From Citrobacter sp. RHB25-C09 (GTDB lineage: Bacteria; Pseudomonadota; Gammaproteobacteria; Enterobacterales; Enterobacteriaceae), in NCBI RefSeq assembly GCF_013836145.1, contig NZ_CP057483.1, positions 310,001 to 374,000 of the forward strand: a stretch of 64,000 nucleotides of DNA. Reading direction: 5' to 3'. Below, in pieces: positions 62,666 to 64,000 of this stretch. The position numbers and the translations under genes were made by a program. Each line of letters starts with the position of its first letter. Position 1 is the stretch's first letter. Under the pieces are notes generated by a model. It was not told where the DNA came from. It searched no databases and saw nothing but the letters and a program-made list of their open reading frames with translations.

Positions 62666-62712
62666 AAAAAAATAAGTGCTCAAAAGGGAGGCATTGCGCC
62701 TCCCAAAAATCA

Positions 62713-63039
62713 TTACCCGTGCAGTTGAACGATGCCGTCCTTTACGCGAGCTTCGTAGTGCGCCACGGAATGGCTTTCATCTTCCATGCACAGGCCGTCG
62801 CTCAGGCGGAAGCGCTGCTTTTTCAGCGGACTGGCAACCCACAGGTCGCCCTGATGTTCAGCAATCAGCCCACGGGACAGCACGCTGGATTCAAAGAACG
62901 GGTCGATGTTGCTGATCGCAAACACCTGGTCGCTATGATACGGACGGAAGATAGCGACCTGATCCTCACCTAACAGCGCGCAGACGCCGGTTCCAGGCAG
63001 GATGTCATCAATTTTGCAGATGTCTTTCCACTGGCTCAT
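62713..63039 (-). CDS. nirD: Nitrite reductase small subunit NirD
   Basis: A 108-residue Rieske-fold small subunit of cytoplasmic NADH-nitrite reductase. The fold is recognisable (VAIFRPYHSDQVFAISN, WVASPLKKQRFRLSDG), but the CxH and CxxH ligands of real Rieske proteins are missing, so it should hold no 2Fe-2S cluster. This is the normal state for the enterobacterial NirD. It overlaps nirB by 4 bases, giving coupled translation. Confidence 0.95.
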   Translation of the reverse strand: MSQWKDICKIDDILPGTGVCALLGEDQVAIFRPYHSDQVFAISNIDPFFESSVLSRGLIAEHQGDLWVASPLKKQRFRLSDGLCMEDESHSVAHYEARVKDGIVQLHG

Positions 63040-64000
63040 GCGTTTTCCTCCACCAGAGTGACCGGGATGCGTTCGTACGGCGTAGCCGGGCGATGCTGTT
63101 CGCGTTCAGGTACGACCTGAACGTTTGGATCGCGTTTGTCGCTGTTGATGAAGTGCCTGAAGCGAACCTGCGCAGACGGTGTGTTGACGGTTTCTGTCCA
63201 CTCACAGATCACCGCTTCACGTAGACGCGCCATCTCTTCTTCCAGATGGTCGTTCAGACCCAGCTTGTCGTCGATGATGACGGATCTCAGATACTCAATA
63301 CCCCCTTCCAGGTTATCTAACCAGGGGGCGGTACGGGTCAGTTTGTCTGCCGTGCGGATGTAGAACATCATAAAGCGGTCGAGATACTTGAGCAGCGTTT
63401 CACGGTCGATATCTGCCGCCAGCAAATCTGCATGGCGTGGTTTCATCCCGCCGTTACCGCACACGTACAGATTCCAGCCTTTTTCGGTGGCGATAATCCC
63501 CACATCTTTGCCCTGGGCTTCAGCACACTCGCGGGTACAACCAGAGACGCCGAACTTCATTTTGTGCGGGGTGCGAATACCTTTGTATCGGTTTTCCAGC
63601 TCAACGCCGAAGCCTACGCTGTCACCCACGCCGTAGCGACACCAGGTGCTGCCTACGCAGGTTTTCGCCATACGCAGTGCCTTGGCATACGCATGACCGG
63701 TTTCAAAGCCTGCTTCAATCAGCTGCCGCCAGATCTCCGGTAGATCGTCTTTCTGCGCACCGAACAGACCGATACGCTGGGAACCGGTGATTTTGGTGTA
63801 CAGGTTAAATTCACGGGCGATGCGTCCTACCGCCACCAGCCCTTCCGGGGTGATTTCACCCCCGGCAGAACGTGGAATAACGGAGTAAGTCCCGTCCTTC
63901 TGGATGTTCGCGAGGAAGTTATCGTTGGTATCCTGTAGCAGTGTGTGCTGCGGCTTGAGGATGTATTCATTCCAGCAGGAGGCCAGCAGGGAACCGACGG
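63036..64000 (-). CDS. nirB: Nitrite reductase large subunit NirB, C-terminal part (partial)
   Basis: The open frame runs from its stop at 63036 to the window edge, giving about the last 321 residues of the large subunit of NADH-nitrite reductase, which reduces nitrite to ammonium. The siroheme/4Fe-4S ligand cysteines are visible in TCVGSTWC and SGCTREC. The GKDVGIIATEKGWNLYVCGNGG segment belongs to the sulfite/nitrite reductase domain. The FAD and NADH domains lie beyond the window. An internal ATG at 63836 is not the real start. Confidence 0.96.
   Translation of the reverse strand, partial: VGSLLASCWNEYILKPQHTLLQDTNDNFLANIQKDGTYSVIPRSAGGEITPEGLVAVGRIAREFNLYTKITGSQRIGLFGAQKDDLPEIWRQLIEAGFETGHAYAKALRMAKTCVGSTWCRYGVGDSVGFGVELENRYKGIRTPHKMKFGVSGCTRECAEAQGKDVGIIATEKGWNLYVCGNGGMKPRHADLLAADIDRETLLKYLDRFMMFYIRTADKLTRTAPWLDNLEGGIEYLRSVIIDDKLGLNDHLEEEMARLREAVICEWTETVNTPSAQVRFRHFINSDKRDPNVQVVPEREQHRPATPYERIPVTLVEENA

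Noticed and set aside
63036..63836. A complete 266-residue gene starting at 63836
   Set aside because: The frame stays open upstream to the window edge, and the sequence there continues the NirB reductase domain, so the ATG is internal.

Overview
This window is chromosomal DNA from a member of the Enterobacteriaceae, close to Escherichia, Salmonella and Citrobacter. Almost every protein matches a remembered E. coli K-12 counterpart at near-full length. The gene order is the E. coli gntR-to-nirB segment (b3438 to b3365), and REP palindromes of the enterobacterial type sit in about a dozen intergenic gaps. A Citrobacter-like species is my best guess, but the genus cannot be fixed from sequence alone. 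No rRNA, tRNA, CRISPR array, prophage or insertion sequence was seen.

Layout. 1-5.3 kb: end of yhhW, the gluconate genes gntR-gntK-gntU, yhgN and asd. 5.6-15 kb: the glycogen operon glgBXCAP. 15-18.8 kb: glycerol-3-phosphate genes glpD and, divergently, glpEGR. 18.9-26.7 kb: maltose regulator malT and, divergently, malPQ. 26.8-30.5 kb: high-affinity gluconate permease gntT, nfuA, gntX, bioH. 30.7-33.6 kb: ferrous iron uptake feoABC. 33.9-39.1 kb: tex, greB, ompR-envZ. 39.2-39.9 kb: a small toxin-antitoxin pair, the only clearly accessory genes. 40-46.2 kb: pckA, hslO, hslR, yrfG, igaA. 46.5-53.2 kb: nudE, mrcA and the type IV pilus-like hofMNOPQ. 53.5-59.9 kb: the aroK-aroB-damX-dam-rpe-gph-trpS cluster. 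59.9-64 kb: small lipoprotein yhfL, then cysG-nirC-nirD-nirB, with nirB cut by the window end.

How it works together. Much of the window handles carbon stores and sugars: glycogen synthesis and breakdown (glg), maltodextrin breakdown (mal), gluconate uptake and phosphorylation (gnt, with GntR operators at two distant loci), glycerol-3-phosphate oxidation (glp) and gluconeogenesis (pckA). CRP-like sites precede malT, gntT, glpD and pckA. Fur- and FNR-like sites precede feoABC. The nirBDC-cysG block makes siroheme nitrite reductase, the nitrite channel and the siroheme itself.

Compared with E. coli K-12 as I remember it, several accessory blocks are absent: rtcBA/rtcR between glpR and malT, rpnA between bioH and feoC, yhgE between pckA and hslO, and the frl and yhfS-Z genes around yhfL. 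A RelE/HigB-like toxin with a HigA/NadS-like antitoxin sits between envZ and pckA, bracketed by two identical 41-nt REP copies in direct orientation. I found no convincing undescribed multi-gene system. The best leads are this bracketed toxin-antitoxin cassette, a perfect 13-bp hairpin between igaA and yrfG, and a GGA-loop palindrome in the glgB leader.
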